Of a DNA stretch of 64,000 nt, positions 39,701-48,708 are shown piece by piece (position 1 is the stretch's first letter; each line of letters opens with the position of its first letter). The notes beneath the pieces were generated by a model that saw only the letters and a list, made by a program, of their open reading frames with translations, ran no database searches and was not told the DNA's origin. The stretch is from assembly GCA_963377175.1 (NCBI GenBank), contig CAUJNA010000174.1:120422-184421 (forward strand), in the 5' to 3' direction. Source of the stretch: Effrenium voratum (lineage: Eukaryota > Sar > Dinophyceae > Suessiales > Symbiodiniaceae). Both the position numbers and the translations under genes were made by a program.

Positions 39701-42700
39701 AATTACTCCTGCACCTACGTCTAGCATGTGCTTGACTGCCAGACCTGATCTCGGTGCGATGCGGCCGTAAACTCCGCTTGGGAAAGTAAAGGCGCATCCA
39801 GTTTGCACAAGAGCACTTCCCTTAGCGGGAACGATGATTTCATCGCACGAGCTTAAATCTAAGCCCGCAGAGCCAGGCGTTTGCCGAGTAGGGAGAGTTG
39901 CATAACTGTTCAGCATGTGGACGAGCAAGGCATCCTTGTCTCGCCTCCATGCACAAGGATCGGCCTCCGTTACCTCAACAGGCGCAGCAGGAGAGTCGTC
40001 CTCCTTGCTTAAGGTAGCAGGGGCAGCCGCATAGGGCTTATGCCCGTAAAGACCTTTAATTACGGCTTTACACATCCCAATAGGATATCGCGCAGTCAAG
40101 GGCGTAAGGCTTCCCTCGATCCTGGCGTGGGGGTAGCCTATTTCGTGGCTACACGTGCGCCCTCGTAGCTCGTTGGCTAGTTCAGGGCAAGAAGTGGCGA
40201 TCCGCCACTGCTTCCTGATGGGAACACCATCGGACGTTTGCATTCCAAAGTCGCAACCGTCAACATCGACACACCTGATGTCGGGATCGTCGATTAGACG
40301 CCTCATAAATGGCTGTTTCCAACCAAGGCAATGCCTCGGCCACTCGAAAGCTATTCTACCTCCCTTAAAACGCACGCGTTTGGCGACACGAAGGAAAGCA
40401 GCAAACATGACCATCGACGTTCGTCTAGCTTCGTTGAGCTCTACAGCGAACTCGGGACCGTACTGGGACAAGTTAACATACTGCCAAGTACTCCACGGTC
40501 CGCACGGGATCGAGCCCCATAAGTCACAACCAGGATTCTGATCGACTATCTCAATCAATCTGGTCATATCCTTATTCTTTAAAATGTCGAACGACTCCTT
40601 GTGTACGCGAATCGCGTCACCCCCCTGTTCCAGCATTGTGGCGGAGAGCTTAGAGTCAGGATCGCATGCAAATTCTACCAACAATCTCCGCCTTATCACA
40701 GCGGGTCCGGCTGGTTTGGAGGGTGCGGCTTCGCCAGCACGCGCTCGTTTCAGAGCTTCCTCCCTTTCAGCCTCGATGTATATCCTTCGCATACCGACGG
40801 ACATACCTTTCCAGTCAGTAGAAGAAATGGAGTTGGGTTTACCAGATCCAGAATAGGACCTCTCCTTTCTTTCCTCCTTCTGCTCGTAATCAAGCTCATC
40901 ACCGTGTAAGGTGTGGGCTTTAGGCTCACCTGCATCGAGGTCTTTGACTTTGTCTAGCCTATCTTTAAACTTGGCGAGAGTGACCCTCGGAGCCCTAGAA
41001 GGAGCATGCCCTTTATCATACAGAATGGTCACGCCAGTCCAGAACTTTTGAGTTCTGACTCGATGTCCAGGGTTCAGGATTCTCCTGTCATCACGGATAC
41101 ACTGCTGCGTAGAGTCAATGTACTTCAGATGAGTCACACGATAATCATCCACATCCGCTTGAGACGGGCCTCCAGGAGGCAGTGGAGATCTATCATCCCC
41201 GAAAAAGGCTTGCCTAGCATCGACATGGTGTCTGTGCCAGGATTTGGACTCTTCGTCACGCACCCAGTGGTCCCTTTCAGGAGCATCAGCAGGTGCTTCA
41301 GAGTCAACAACAGGATCATTACTGTCATCGTTAGGATGATCGGAACCCGGACCAACGGCATTGAGCTGGTTGTCCGGTTCGGTAGGAACATCCGCTTTGG
41401 GAAGACCCTTTCCTTCTCCAGTATCTAGGAGCTGGACCTCCCTAGTCAAACGCTCATAGGCGGCCAACATGGGAAAAACGTATCCCTCTTCGGGGTTCCG
41501 CCAAATCCTTTTGACTTGATGAACACTGGGTCGGGAAAATCCGTTCCTAAAGTGTTCAAGATCGGCAACGTAGTAGTCGCCCTTCCACTGGCCACCGGGC
41601 TCTAATCTATAACCCAGGAAAATTCCAGGCTTTGACACTGGCCCGAATTTGGGCGCTTTAGATGCAGGGTCAATTTTCTGTGCCGGCATAGCGGGCACGT
41701 TGCTGTACTCGTCCTCTCCGTGATCGGACGGCCCTGAATCATCAGCTAGTTCATCATCTCCTTCGGGCTCGTAATCAGAGTCCTCAAGAGGGTCAAACTC
41801 TTTTGGTTTTACAGTGAAATATGTCTCGCCAGTCCACGGAGCTTTTAGCTCCTTGGTGGAATCCGGACCGTATCTCCAGTCAACGGAGTGAATCATTTCT
41901 CCGTTTTCCTCATCGTACTGAACCCATGTGTCACGGTCAGCGGTGAGACGAATATGCTCGATTGGAGCGTCAACGCTGTCAGCTTTGAACAGCTTGGTCC
42001 TTGGTTCAATGTGCACTCTGACGAGTTTGCCAGATTCTTCATCGAAGATCCAGTGGTCGTTTGTAGGAACTTCATCAGCTTTGTGATGTTCGTCCCGTTC
42101 GGAGGCGTTTTTGAGCCCCCCCTTTTCGAGCCTACGCGGTTTTGGCGCGATGGGCTTGAAATCAACAAGACATCCGAATGGGATGAGTTGACCGGGAAAA
42201 TCCCTGTCATCGTTTCTCTTCCCCCATGCGGTTCCTTCACCTCGATTTTCGAGATTTCTGGCCGCGCAAAATGCGCGAACGGCAAATGGCCACCATTTGG
42301 GCGATAAGCCGGCTTGTCTGAGGAGTACTCTTGCTCCATGCAGAACTAACTTCACTTTGTTTTCAATGATGCCATTCGTCTTTGGCATTCCGGGTGTGGA
42401 CATGTGATGCACCCAAGCCATTCGGCGAGTAGCCGCAAGAAACTCTCTAGCTTGGTCCGAGTATAACAGACCAATCTTGGGTTCGGGACCCATAAACTTG
42501 TGAAAGGCTTCTACCGTATTAGGTACAGAGCGACTAAAAACAGGGAGTACATCTATGTACTTGGTCGCAAGATCGTAAAACACGACTGCGTCCGTTTCAC
42601 CATTCACACCACGGTCCTTTAAACCGTGTAACACCATCGTGTCAACAGTGACAATATCACCGAATTTCGTGCATTCATGCGCGTCGGCACCGCCCCGGCG

Positions 42701-44035
42701 GTGCAAACGCACGTTCTCCATCTTTGCGCGTTGGCAATGTGGGCAAAAAGGATTCTTTGGCAAATGTGACATCATGTGTTGAAGCGTTTTAGCTTCAGCA
42801 CGTAACTGGGCTTCAGTCCTGTAGCCCTCAGGGTGTTTGATTTCAACAACTTCACCCCCCTCGTCAGGCGCGTCGGCCTCAGAGGGAGCTGCAGGGTACA
42901 GTGAATCGTTCATGGCAATTACTGGACCGGGCATTGCCGGTATCGCAGGACATGCATCTAAGTTCGGGGCTCCAAACATAACCGGCCCTTTAGGCAGGTA
43001 TGGGACGTTGTTTATAACGTCGAGCCTAACAGTTCTCCCGGATGGGCAGATGAGAACAGGCGTCTCAAAAGCATCCCACCGGAAACTGTATCCAAAATCC
43101 ACGCACCTACGCCCTATCGATACAATCGAGGGTGTATTACCCATGACGAAGGCTTCAATATCCTCGTCAAGTGACTCAACAGTTGCATCAACTCTACCTT
43201 GAGTCCCAGCAACACCATTTGCGGTTTGCAAGGAATGTTGAGTTCGCCCATTCTTGATGTGGCGATGATCCTGCGCGGGAATGTCGTGCATCCCAACCAG
43301 GTCGAAAGGACACCCAGTGTCAGCAAGCCACCGGATTTCGATTTGTGGGCCAGGCATAGCAGGCATCTGATCAGGAACATTTTCCCTGATCATTCGAGGG
43401 CGACGAGCCCACCTATTATCAGGCACATACTCACCTAATTGCAACTGTACGATCTGTCTAGTAGTGGCAGCTAGGATTCTAGCATTTTCCTCGGACATCG
43501 CAATCACCTCGGGAGGTTGACGCAACCTATCCGGGTGAATGGGGTGAGAATGCGACCGCTGATTCATGATCGGCCTAGGCTCGTCACGTGTCCTTATATT
43601 CTCAACTTGCTGAATTTCAGCATTGTCATTGAAACTTAGCCTGCGATTAGTGAGCTTAATCCTCACTGCCCTCGCGAGCTCAGAATTATACTGGCCGCAT
43701 TTACCGGGCAGGTAGAAGAAATCCGTCCTTATGTCAATTGGCCCAGGAATCCGTCTGAATAAAGCGGATTTACGAGTCGGTACACTCAAGTCGACATCAT
43801 CAATCAGAGCGTTGTCCGAGAGACGAATCGTTCGTCTGCGAATTACAGCTCTGATATTCGGACCACCCGGACACGTGCCTTGCAGTGTACGAGCGCCAAT
43901 AGTGGTCACTGACCACTCCATTGTCCCTTCAGGGCGTTGAAACCGAGCTCTATACTCTTCAAATGCCTTGGCTATGGGATGAGCAGGGCAGGCAACAAGC
44001 CCTATAGCCTGAGGGTGACGGCCCGCCCCTCTCAA
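36770..44035 (-). CDS. pol: Pol polyprotein: PR-IN-MTase-like-dUTPase-RT-RH
   Basis: 2421 codons without a stop, entered from gag by -1 frameshift at GGGTTTT; the nominal TTG start is not a real initiator. Aspartic protease: ADTG near residue 239. Integrase zinc module: HMMSH...CPHC at ~419-434. Integrase core: D~463, D~527, E~558, with 30 residues between the last two. A ~220-residue insert (1114-1333) looks methyltransferase-like: LLVEFACDPDS, then GSIPCGPWSTW. dUTPase at ~1367-1508 has all five motifs (PGSAGLDLSS, APRSGLAVKH, GVIDPDFSGEV, RPGDRIAQLIL, GFGSTGG). Reverse transcriptase at ~1540-1850 has VVYVDDFKMGG, with YVDD at 1768-1771. RNase H at ~2005-2150 has CDAD, PEAE, EDNEA and ADILTK. 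About 240 further residues are unassigned. It should make cDNA in a Gag particle and integrate it. The dUTPase would keep dUTP out of the cDNA. Confidence 0.9.
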   Translation of the reverse strand: MRGAGRHPQAIGLVACPAHPIAKAFEEYRARFQRPEGTMEWSVTTIGARTLQGTCPGGPNIRAVIRRRTIRLSDNALIDDVDLSVPTRKSALFRRIPGPIDIRTDFFYLPGKCGQYNSELARAVRIKLTNRRLSFNDNAEIQQVENIRTRDEPRPIMNQRSHSHPIHPDRLRQPPEVIAMSEENARILAATTRQIVQLQLGEYVPDNRWARRPRMIRENVPDQMPAMPGPQIEIRWLADTGCPFDLVGMHDIPAQDHRHIKNGRTQHSLQTANGVAGTQGRVDATVESLDEDIEAFVMGNTPSIVSIGRRCVDFGYSFRWDAFETPVLICPSGRTVRLDVINNVPYLPKGPVMFGAPNLDACPAIPAMPGPVIAMNDSLYPAAPSEADAPDEGGEVVEIKHPEGYRTEAQLRAEAKTLQHMMSHLPKNPFCPHCQRAKMENVRLHRRGGADAHECTKFGDIVTVDTMVLHGLKDRGVNGETDAVVFYDLATKYIDVLPVFSRSVPNTVEAFHKFMGPEPKIGLLYSDQAREFLAATRRMAWVHHMSTPGMPKTNGIIENKVKLVLHGARVLLRQAGLSPKWWPFAVRAFCAARNLENRGEGTAWGKRNDDRDFPGQLIPFGCLVDFKPIAPKPRRLEKGGLKNASERDEHHKADEVPTNDHWIFDEESGKLVRVHIEPRTKLFKADSVDAPIEHIRLTADRDTWVQYDEENGEMIHSVDWRYGPDSTKELKAPWTGETYFTVKPKEFDPLEDSDYEPEGDDELADDSGPSDHGEDEYSNVPAMPAQKIDPASKAPKFGPVSKPGIFLGYRLEPGGQWKGDYYVADLEHFRNGFSRPSVHQVKRIWRNPEEGYVFPMLAAYERLTREVQLLDTGEGKGLPKADVPTEPDNQLNAVGPGSDHPNDDSNDPVVDSEAPADAPERDHWVRDEESKSWHRHHVDARQAFFGDDRSPLPPGGPSQADVDDYRVTHLKYIDSTQQCIRDDRRILNPGHRVRTQKFWTGVTILYDKGHAPSRAPRVTLAKFKDRLDKVKDLDAGEPKAHTLHGDELDYEQKEERKERSYSGSGKPNSISSTDWKGMSVGMRRIYIEAEREEALKRARAGEAAPSKPAGPAVIRRRLLVEFACDPDSKLSATMLEQGGDAIRVHKESFDILKNKDMTRLIEIVDQNPGCDLWGSIPCGPWSTWQYVNLSQYGPEFAVELNEARRTSMVMFAAFLRVAKRVRFKGGRIAFEWPRHCLGWKQPFMRRLIDDPDIRCVDVDGCDFGMQTSDGVPIRKQWRIATSCPELANELRGRTCSHEIGYPHARIEGSLTPLTARYPIGMCKAVIKGLYGHKPYAAAPATLSKEDDSPAAPVEVTEADPCAWRRDKDALLVHMLNSYATLPTRQTPGSAGLDLSSCDEIIVPAKGSALVQTGCAFTFPSGVYGRIAPRSGLAVKHMLDVGAGVIDPDFSGEVRVMLFNHSDYEFRVRPGDRIAQLILEKVMIVDAKITVKQPDVTVRGVNGFGSTGGYPAGPAIGLNGDPVPPMPRSNKASGHQPNLQGIPTFYACVARPVTKKEQAGNDKARAALLKEWTKLRKLGCWDESKVREWKKVAAEARANGKTVHVGRIFDICVEKNHELPEDDPNRKYKGRVVFEGCFVRDQSNHWAMFSEATSCPATMAAGKMCDAYGMLPGHALQVSDGESAYTQAKLLGPTTWVRIPKDQWPQAWVDAGYDDPVCPLILALYGHPDAGTFWEKHCEARLIEVGFIRVPEWPSVFYHPKYKLFLVVYVDDFKMGGPSANLSIGWDLIGRVITMEPPGTLKRYLGCEHEFAAADVQGFFDPRTAWTVDHPPSKEMPDIRFGEKRLRADEVNFDPARVKIIKYNEACFMEACVDRYKELCLPKYPRPLVKAETPFLDESKPEFDENPINPEVDQLFGQPSPCPTDVIAEQPGVLGDAAAAVPMKILYGARMGRYDLIRPVQALASRITKWNRLCDKKLHRIVSYINSTLDLHLYGWVCDKPSDIEIVAYCDADLAGDRTDSKSTSGVLICLVGPRTYVPITAVSKKQTSVSKSTPEAEIVALDHGVAKEGMPLAQLWQFAIGQGTGKPVTVNCMEDNEAACRIIITGNNPNMRYMSRTQRIDISWLNEVYNEQIFRFVACPSHYQGADILTKACVDKVTWGRNLQTLGMFNPGFLEKFISHPTLPVVKPAAPVLPPIRGVRMETDQNSFFNKFIQLAESSYMVFDIVEDRSNVCDARNVFVDSELGITPEPQFGRWLTYFVRPANLCPVIPRRGTIEGSRPNILLCRYSSLIDASTRGNWSKIRRARDQVEQRQSCLNDLIEHALNTEFSVGIFIQPNTWIANRDVLVKLGVNRYSRVVHYCSCLVNKDHVHALTLICISRHVNSFPVFKCNRMYRTTRVDPLVHDLVVKYVSRAALQTVSS

Positions 44036-44043
44036 AAACCCGC
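44005..44043 (-). promoter_or_regulatory. Programmed -1 frameshift site at the gag-pol junction
   Basis: In the gag frame the end reads GCG GGT TTT TGA. G GGT TTT (44041-44035) is a canonical X XXY YYZ heptamer, GGGTTTT, and the next codon is the gag stop. Slipping back one base gives GGG TTT TTG AGA, exactly the pol frame. Downstream, GAGGG can pair with CCCTC, and the loop GCGGGC with GCCTGC (one G-T wobble), an H-type pseudoknot candidate. The 3-base spacer is shorter than the usual 5-9. Confidence 0.85.
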
Positions 44044-47000
44044 TGACAAATCAGGGGCAGGACTATATGTCCTGTCGTCAGCAGTGGTAGTAGGTTCAGC
44101 AGACTCGGGTTGCGCATCGGCAGACTCGGTCGCTGGGGCCGCAGTGTGTTGCTTCGCTTCTTTCAGCAAATGCTCAGGTGGCTTTGCATGCTTGTAATCA
44201 CACTTATCCCTCATGCACTTTCCATAGGCAACCCATTGGGCGCAATACCCTGGAATCAGGGGAGGACGCTCCTTGCGTTTAGCATCAGAACTCCCAGTTC
44301 TCGTGTGTGCGAATTTGCACTCTTGCCCGCGCGAACAGTATCCACGCGCGAAGTCCCTACATGCATCAATCGCAGGAGCGCCGGGCGACGTAGATCTGGG
44401 CCTCCTCGGGGGCTCGCCCCTAGGGCTAGGCGTACGCCGCTTGTCCTGCTCCCGATTCCTGGGAGAGTACCTGTCCCTTCGATGAGGACTAGGGGTATTA
44501 CCAGTCCTCTTTCTCGGATCGCTAGGAGGCCGATTAGGCCTATGGGAATCTCCAAACGGAGATCGTCTCCTAACGGGAGGACCAGGAGCACCAGGTTTCT
44601 GGGCTCTGTCCCTGGACTGAGATCGCTCGTAAAAGTCTTTGTGCATATTGACCTGATTCTTACGAACCCTCCAGCGGTCAATTTCGTTCTTGCAACGAGC
44701 ACGAAGCCATTCATAGCTACAAACATCAGGGTTGGATATGTTCCTATCCCATTCCCTGATATCATGAGCCAAACAGTTGAGGTGTCTAACCTTCTCACTG
44801 AATAGCGACCGCTTTACCTGTTCGGTCAGCGGTTCATCGAGACCCGCAAGGATGTGATCCCACTTCGCGATGAACCTTTCAAGTCGCTCCTCTTCAGTAT
44901 AGAAAGATGATGTACTGCATCGTAAGTTTGAGAGCTCAATTATCCTGAACGATTGCTCTCCGATATTCGCAGTCCTTAAGTGGTCGTATAAGAGCCACAG
45001 GATCTGCCTACTCTTGATGCGATTGTTGGAGCGTTGAGCGGCTTCGGTGAGACGATTAATCTTATCGATGATCGCAACAGTCTTGATGCACTTCCGAATG
45101 GCTGCATTGAACCTGGCTTCAAGGATGTGGTATTTACATTCCCCATCCAGTTCATCAAAGGTCTTTGCCTTCTCGACTTCAGTTAGCCAATTGATGACGT
45201 AAAGTCCATCATAGCTGTAGGCATTGCTAACAGCTTCCTTCATATTGGCTATCCATACCCTCAGCCCAGCCGCGTCGGGCTCTGGCGGGAGGTCTATGGA
45301 AATGCACTTAGTCGCAGCTGTACAGTTCGGATCATGGTGGCTACTGTATCCGCCGCCACCAGTTCCGAAAAGATGCTGTGGAACCTGAGAACTACCGATT
45401 GACAATGCACACACAGGACAAAGGCGTGTAGCCTTCGGAATACAAATCTCACATGCCCTTTTCATGCATATCTTACATTCCTCAATTTTACTGGGATCAG
45501 GAATATCCCGATCACACATCCGACATTTCTTGTCAGGAGGATCGGGGCCACGCATGGTCGGCGGCTCAAGGCCTGAAGGATCCTTCGGCCTTGCACCGTT
45601 GGGATCAAATCCTGGATAATATCCGGTTTCACGTTTATCCAGGGGCACGGGGTGCGTAGCCTTCGGGGGACTCTGAATGTTAGCCGCACCGGGCTGACCC
45701 CCAGTTGGGGTGTCACGGAATCTGTCAACGGGTGGCCGCAGAGGCGGCGAGAACGACCGCGTCGGGTTCGTCTCAGGTATGCCTCCAGGCGACCTATTCC
45801 TGACACGGTTACCATCGGGATCCCTTCTTCTCCTAGTCTCGTCCCTAAGGCACGCAAGACAACAGGGACCCTGGACAAATCCAAATCTCCTGTAGTCATC
45901 CTGCCCAGCAGAATGTCTGGTGCAGTAGTAGGTCTTACAAAATTGACACTCAATTCCCTTGGTCAGGAACGAGCTCTCCCTACAGACTCCGCATCGGGGT
46001 CCGTTACGGGAACATTCTTCACACAGGTTCTCTTTAAATGAGAAACAATACTCACAAATATCACCTCTGCATCCCTTGCAGTGAAACTCAGCCACGAGAT
46101 GATTATACCCATCACCTACATATTTACATCTGGGTTTACCAGGGTTGCCAGGGTTCCCACCGGCAGCACTCTTCTTCCCCCCTCCTCCTGGGCTTTGCCA
46201 ATCTGGAGGAGGAGGTGGTGGAGGATCACCATCAGGAGGGCCAGGTGGAGGTGGCCGCTTATCCGGAGTACGGGACGCGGCTCGCCTTCCTCCTGTGTGA
46301 TCGTTCAATCCACTACTTGAGGCCTGGTTCGAGTGCCTTGACTCGATGGAGCTGATTCTCTGGGCCGTATTACCCAGCACCTCGAGCATTTGCTCGAGCT
46401 TACTGTTGAGCGTAGTCGAAACGGCCATGTTATGAGTATTTTGCTTGTCCGTGTAGGACTTGCAGTCCCTTGACTTCATCTCAAGGTTGGCTTGTGTCTC
46501 ATAAAGTTGGTCTTTAACCCACTTTATGCCGTCCCTATTATTGGTCCAGCGTTGTTCGACATCTTGCATCATCCTATCAATCTGACATACCCTAGTGGAC
46601 AGGTCCTCGATTTTGAGGTTTACCCCACCAATTGCAGGATGGTTGGATTGGCTCTCCACTAGAGATCTCTCGATCATATCAACACGAGCTATAAGCCCGG
46701 TTACTCGATCAGAGAGAGATTCAAAAACAGTTTGAACCTGGGTGATGGAGCGAGCAACATCATCGTAGCTGGCTCGCTCGTTTAGGGCATCGCCTATGCT
46801 TATCATGCGATTGGAAACGATCTTGACGCGTTGGCCAAGCTCGGTCACGATGTCCTTAGTCCCTTGTGACAGCTGCATGGCCGCGTTCGCAGCCTGCGTA
46901 CACGTGCTACTCACATGGACGCATTGGTCGTATTTGGCCCTCCACGAGTTAACCTCAGTGGAGAGCTGCTTGATGCATTGATCACTTCTATCATTCCTAC

Positions 47001-48618
47001 GCCCAAGGTCTTCGACCTTAGCAACCAGGCGATGAATGATCGCACTTACCGAAGAGTCCACTCTCCCTCTTTCAAGGGCTGTTACAAGATCAGCAACCTC
47101 GTTGGGTTGCTCCTCACTCGTAGGACCAAATCCTGATCCGCGATCTCGAGGAGTGGACAAATCAACCATGATTGGATTAGATCTCGGAGGAGTTCTGAAA
47201 TCATCCTGCACGGCCGTTGATGGCCGTGGAAACTCACTCCGATTAGGAGATTGACTCTGATACGGAGCAGATCTCCTAGCATCACGAACCGCAGAGTGTT
47301 GTGTCATGCCCAGGCCTTTGGCCACGGGCAGTTTAGGAACAACAGGCCTATCCATCCGCACAGGAACATCAGGTCTCGAGTCAGCAACAACAATGTCATT
47401 CAAGTCGGTCGCATTGGACACTCTAGATTCAGACATCGACTCAATATCAGTCGCATTACTGATAGTATGATTGCGACTGGAACTTGATGCCATCATGGAC
47501 TCAGATTCTATCGGAACATTAGTTCCGTCCATGTCGTCCAGAGCGAAAACGGAAGCCGCATTGGGCGTAGGGCGAACACCTTGGGCACTCAAGCCACTTG
47601 ACCTATTAAGTTCCTCCTGGAATGCTTCGATCCCATCAAGCACGTTAACGAGTGTGTCTGCGTTTAACGGGTCTCTACCAACGATCGACGCTGGATCACC
47701 TGATCGACCGCGTCCTGAGTCCCGCGCACTGGGGTTACCCCTGTGGGCAGTTTCCCGATCCATCCCCCTAGCCCTATGCGATCCAGTCGAATTTGACCTT
47801 GATCGTTTGCTTGGGGTAGGACTAGGATGCAAATCCAATCTATCTACGATATTACGCTCCCTAGGGCTCTCAAATCCTGAAAGTCCTGGGGGAGGGGACA
47901 TGTTCCTCATGGTCAGGTTTACCGACGGCCTTGGCCTGACGTTACGGCTGGCCACGTCAGGATTGAGATTCTCAATCGACAAAGGTAGCATGAATTCATC
48001 GCTTCCAGCAGCCCGTTTTGGGCTTTGGAATTGCGGGAAAGATGACGGGGCGGGTGGCCCTGGCATCCATGCGGCAAAATCCATACCAAAAATATTTCCG
48101 TCGTTGGGCCATGAGGCTCTCCAATCGAGCCCACCGGATTCGGTCGGCAGATGAACATCAAATGCAACTCCACTCGATGTACCAGGTTCGGGATTACCGA
48201 GCACTTGAAAAACTACACTACTGGTTGGCACAGGTCTACTGCTACTTTGAGAGTCACGAAACTCGGACTGACCAATATTCATCAGCTCCGGGAAAGATGA
48301 GGATTGAGCTCCAGGTGCAATACCGGGCTCGTCATCATCACGTCCTGAGACGGAATCATCATGGTCAGGACGATTAGCCCCATGACCCTGAGAGCGATTA
48401 GCTCTTGAGGCATTAGACGATAGGTCATCAGTGCGAGTAGCACTGGACCTTCCTGAAGGCATTGCTTCTGAAAAAGTGTGGTCCGACAAAAAGTCAGGAC
48501 CGGAAAACATCGGCTGTCCGGGCACTTGGTCGTCATTCACAACGTCCAAGATTCCGGCCTGGCCGAGAACCCATTCGTCAGTCACCACATGAGGTCCGTC
48601 CTCAGTGATTCCCGACAT
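44032..48618 (-). CDS. gag: Gag-like protein with coiled coil, Cys-rich modules and CCCH fingers
   Basis: 1528 codons from a genuine ATG at 48618. Residues 1-520 are Ser/Pro/Arg-rich and disordered. ~525-760 is heptad-like and should be a coiled coil. ~783-808 is a Pro run. ~845-930 is a Cys/His cluster (CKGCRGDICEYC..., CGVC, CQFCKTYYC) of RING/B-box or FYVE-like spacing. ~1030-1075 is a second one (CRMCDRD..., CKICMKRACEIC, CPVC). ~1110-1320 is helical and occupies the capsid position. Two CCCH fingers follow at ~1419-1437 (CX7CX5CX3H) and ~1456-1475 (CX8CX4CX3H), in place of the CCHC knuckle of usual Gags. It would form the particle and bind the RNA. It is about three to four times the length of a typical copia Gag. 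Confidence 0.8.
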   Translation of the reverse strand: MSGITEDGPHVVTDEWVLGQAGILDVVNDDQVPGQPMFSGPDFLSDHTFSEAMPSGRSSATRTDDLSSNASRANRSQGHGANRPDHDDSVSGRDDDEPGIAPGAQSSSFPELMNIGQSEFRDSQSSSRPVPTSSVVFQVLGNPEPGTSSGVAFDVHLPTESGGLDWRASWPNDGNIFGMDFAAWMPGPPAPSSFPQFQSPKRAAGSDEFMLPLSIENLNPDVASRNVRPRPSVNLTMRNMSPPPGLSGFESPRERNIVDRLDLHPSPTPSKRSRSNSTGSHRARGMDRETAHRGNPSARDSGRGRSGDPASIVGRDPLNADTLVNVLDGIEAFQEELNRSSGLSAQGVRPTPNAASVFALDDMDGTNVPIESESMMASSSSRNHTISNATDIESMSESRVSNATDLNDIVVADSRPDVPVRMDRPVVPKLPVAKGLGMTQHSAVRDARRSAPYQSQSPNRSEFPRPSTAVQDDFRTPPRSNPIMVDLSTPRDRGSGFGPTSEEQPNEVADLVTALERGRVDSSVSAIIHRLVAKVEDLGRRNDRSDQCIKQLSTEVNSWRAKYDQCVHVSSTCTQAANAAMQLSQGTKDIVTELGQRVKIVSNRMISIGDALNERASYDDVARSITQVQTVFESLSDRVTGLIARVDMIERSLVESQSNHPAIGGVNLKIEDLSTRVCQIDRMMQDVEQRWTNNRDGIKWVKDQLYETQANLEMKSRDCKSYTDKQNTHNMAVSTTLNSKLEQMLEVLGNTAQRISSIESRHSNQASSSGLNDHTGGRRAASRTPDKRPPPPGPPDGDPPPPPPPDWQSPGGGGKKSAAGGNPGNPGKPRCKYVGDGYNHLVAEFHCKGCRGDICEYCFSFKENLCEECSRNGPRCGVCRESSFLTKGIECQFCKTYYCTRHSAGQDDYRRFGFVQGPCCLACLRDETRRRRDPDGNRVRNRSPGGIPETNPTRSFSPPLRPPVDRFRDTPTGGQPGAANIQSPPKATHPVPLDKRETGYYPGFDPNGARPKDPSGLEPPTMRGPDPPDKKCRMCDRDIPDPSKIEECKICMKRACEICIPKATRLCPVCALSIGSSQVPQHLFGTGGGGYSSHHDPNCTAATKCISIDLPPEPDAAGLRVWIANMKEAVSNAYSYDGLYVINWLTEVEKAKTFDELDGECKYHILEARFNAAIRKCIKTVAIIDKINRLTEAAQRSNNRIKSRQILWLLYDHLRTANIGEQSFRIIELSNLRCSTSSFYTEEERLERFIAKWDHILAGLDEPLTEQVKRSLFSEKVRHLNCLAHDIREWDRNISNPDVCSYEWLRARCKNEIDRWRVRKNQVNMHKDFYERSQSRDRAQKPGAPGPPVRRRSPFGDSHRPNRPPSDPRKRTGNTPSPHRRDRYSPRNREQDKRRTPSPRGEPPRRPRSTSPGAPAIDACRDFARGYCSRGQECKFAHTRTGSSDAKRKERPPLIPGYCAQWVAYGKCMRDKCDYKHAKPPEHLLKEAKQHTAAPATESADAQPESAEPTTTADDRTYSPAPDLSAGF

Positions 48619-48662
48619 GACGCCTACAGAGACCTACGGTCCCTGCAGGGTTGTTATTAAAA

Positions 48663-48678
48663 GGGGTTCGCGGTGCCA
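48663..48678 (-). other. Candidate tRNA primer-binding site
   Basis: On the minus strand TGGCACCGCGAACCCC begins with TGG. Its complement GGGGTTCGCGGTGCCA reads like the 3' end of a tRNA with CCA. It lies 45 bases upstream of gag and about 30 bases downstream of the 470-bp repeat end. It is not the initiator-Met primer common in copia elements, and the LTR would have to end at CGGT rather than CA, so support is moderate to weak. Confidence 0.3.
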
Positions 48679-48708
48679 ACCGAGGACGAATCCTACGGCT
48701 GATAACCT

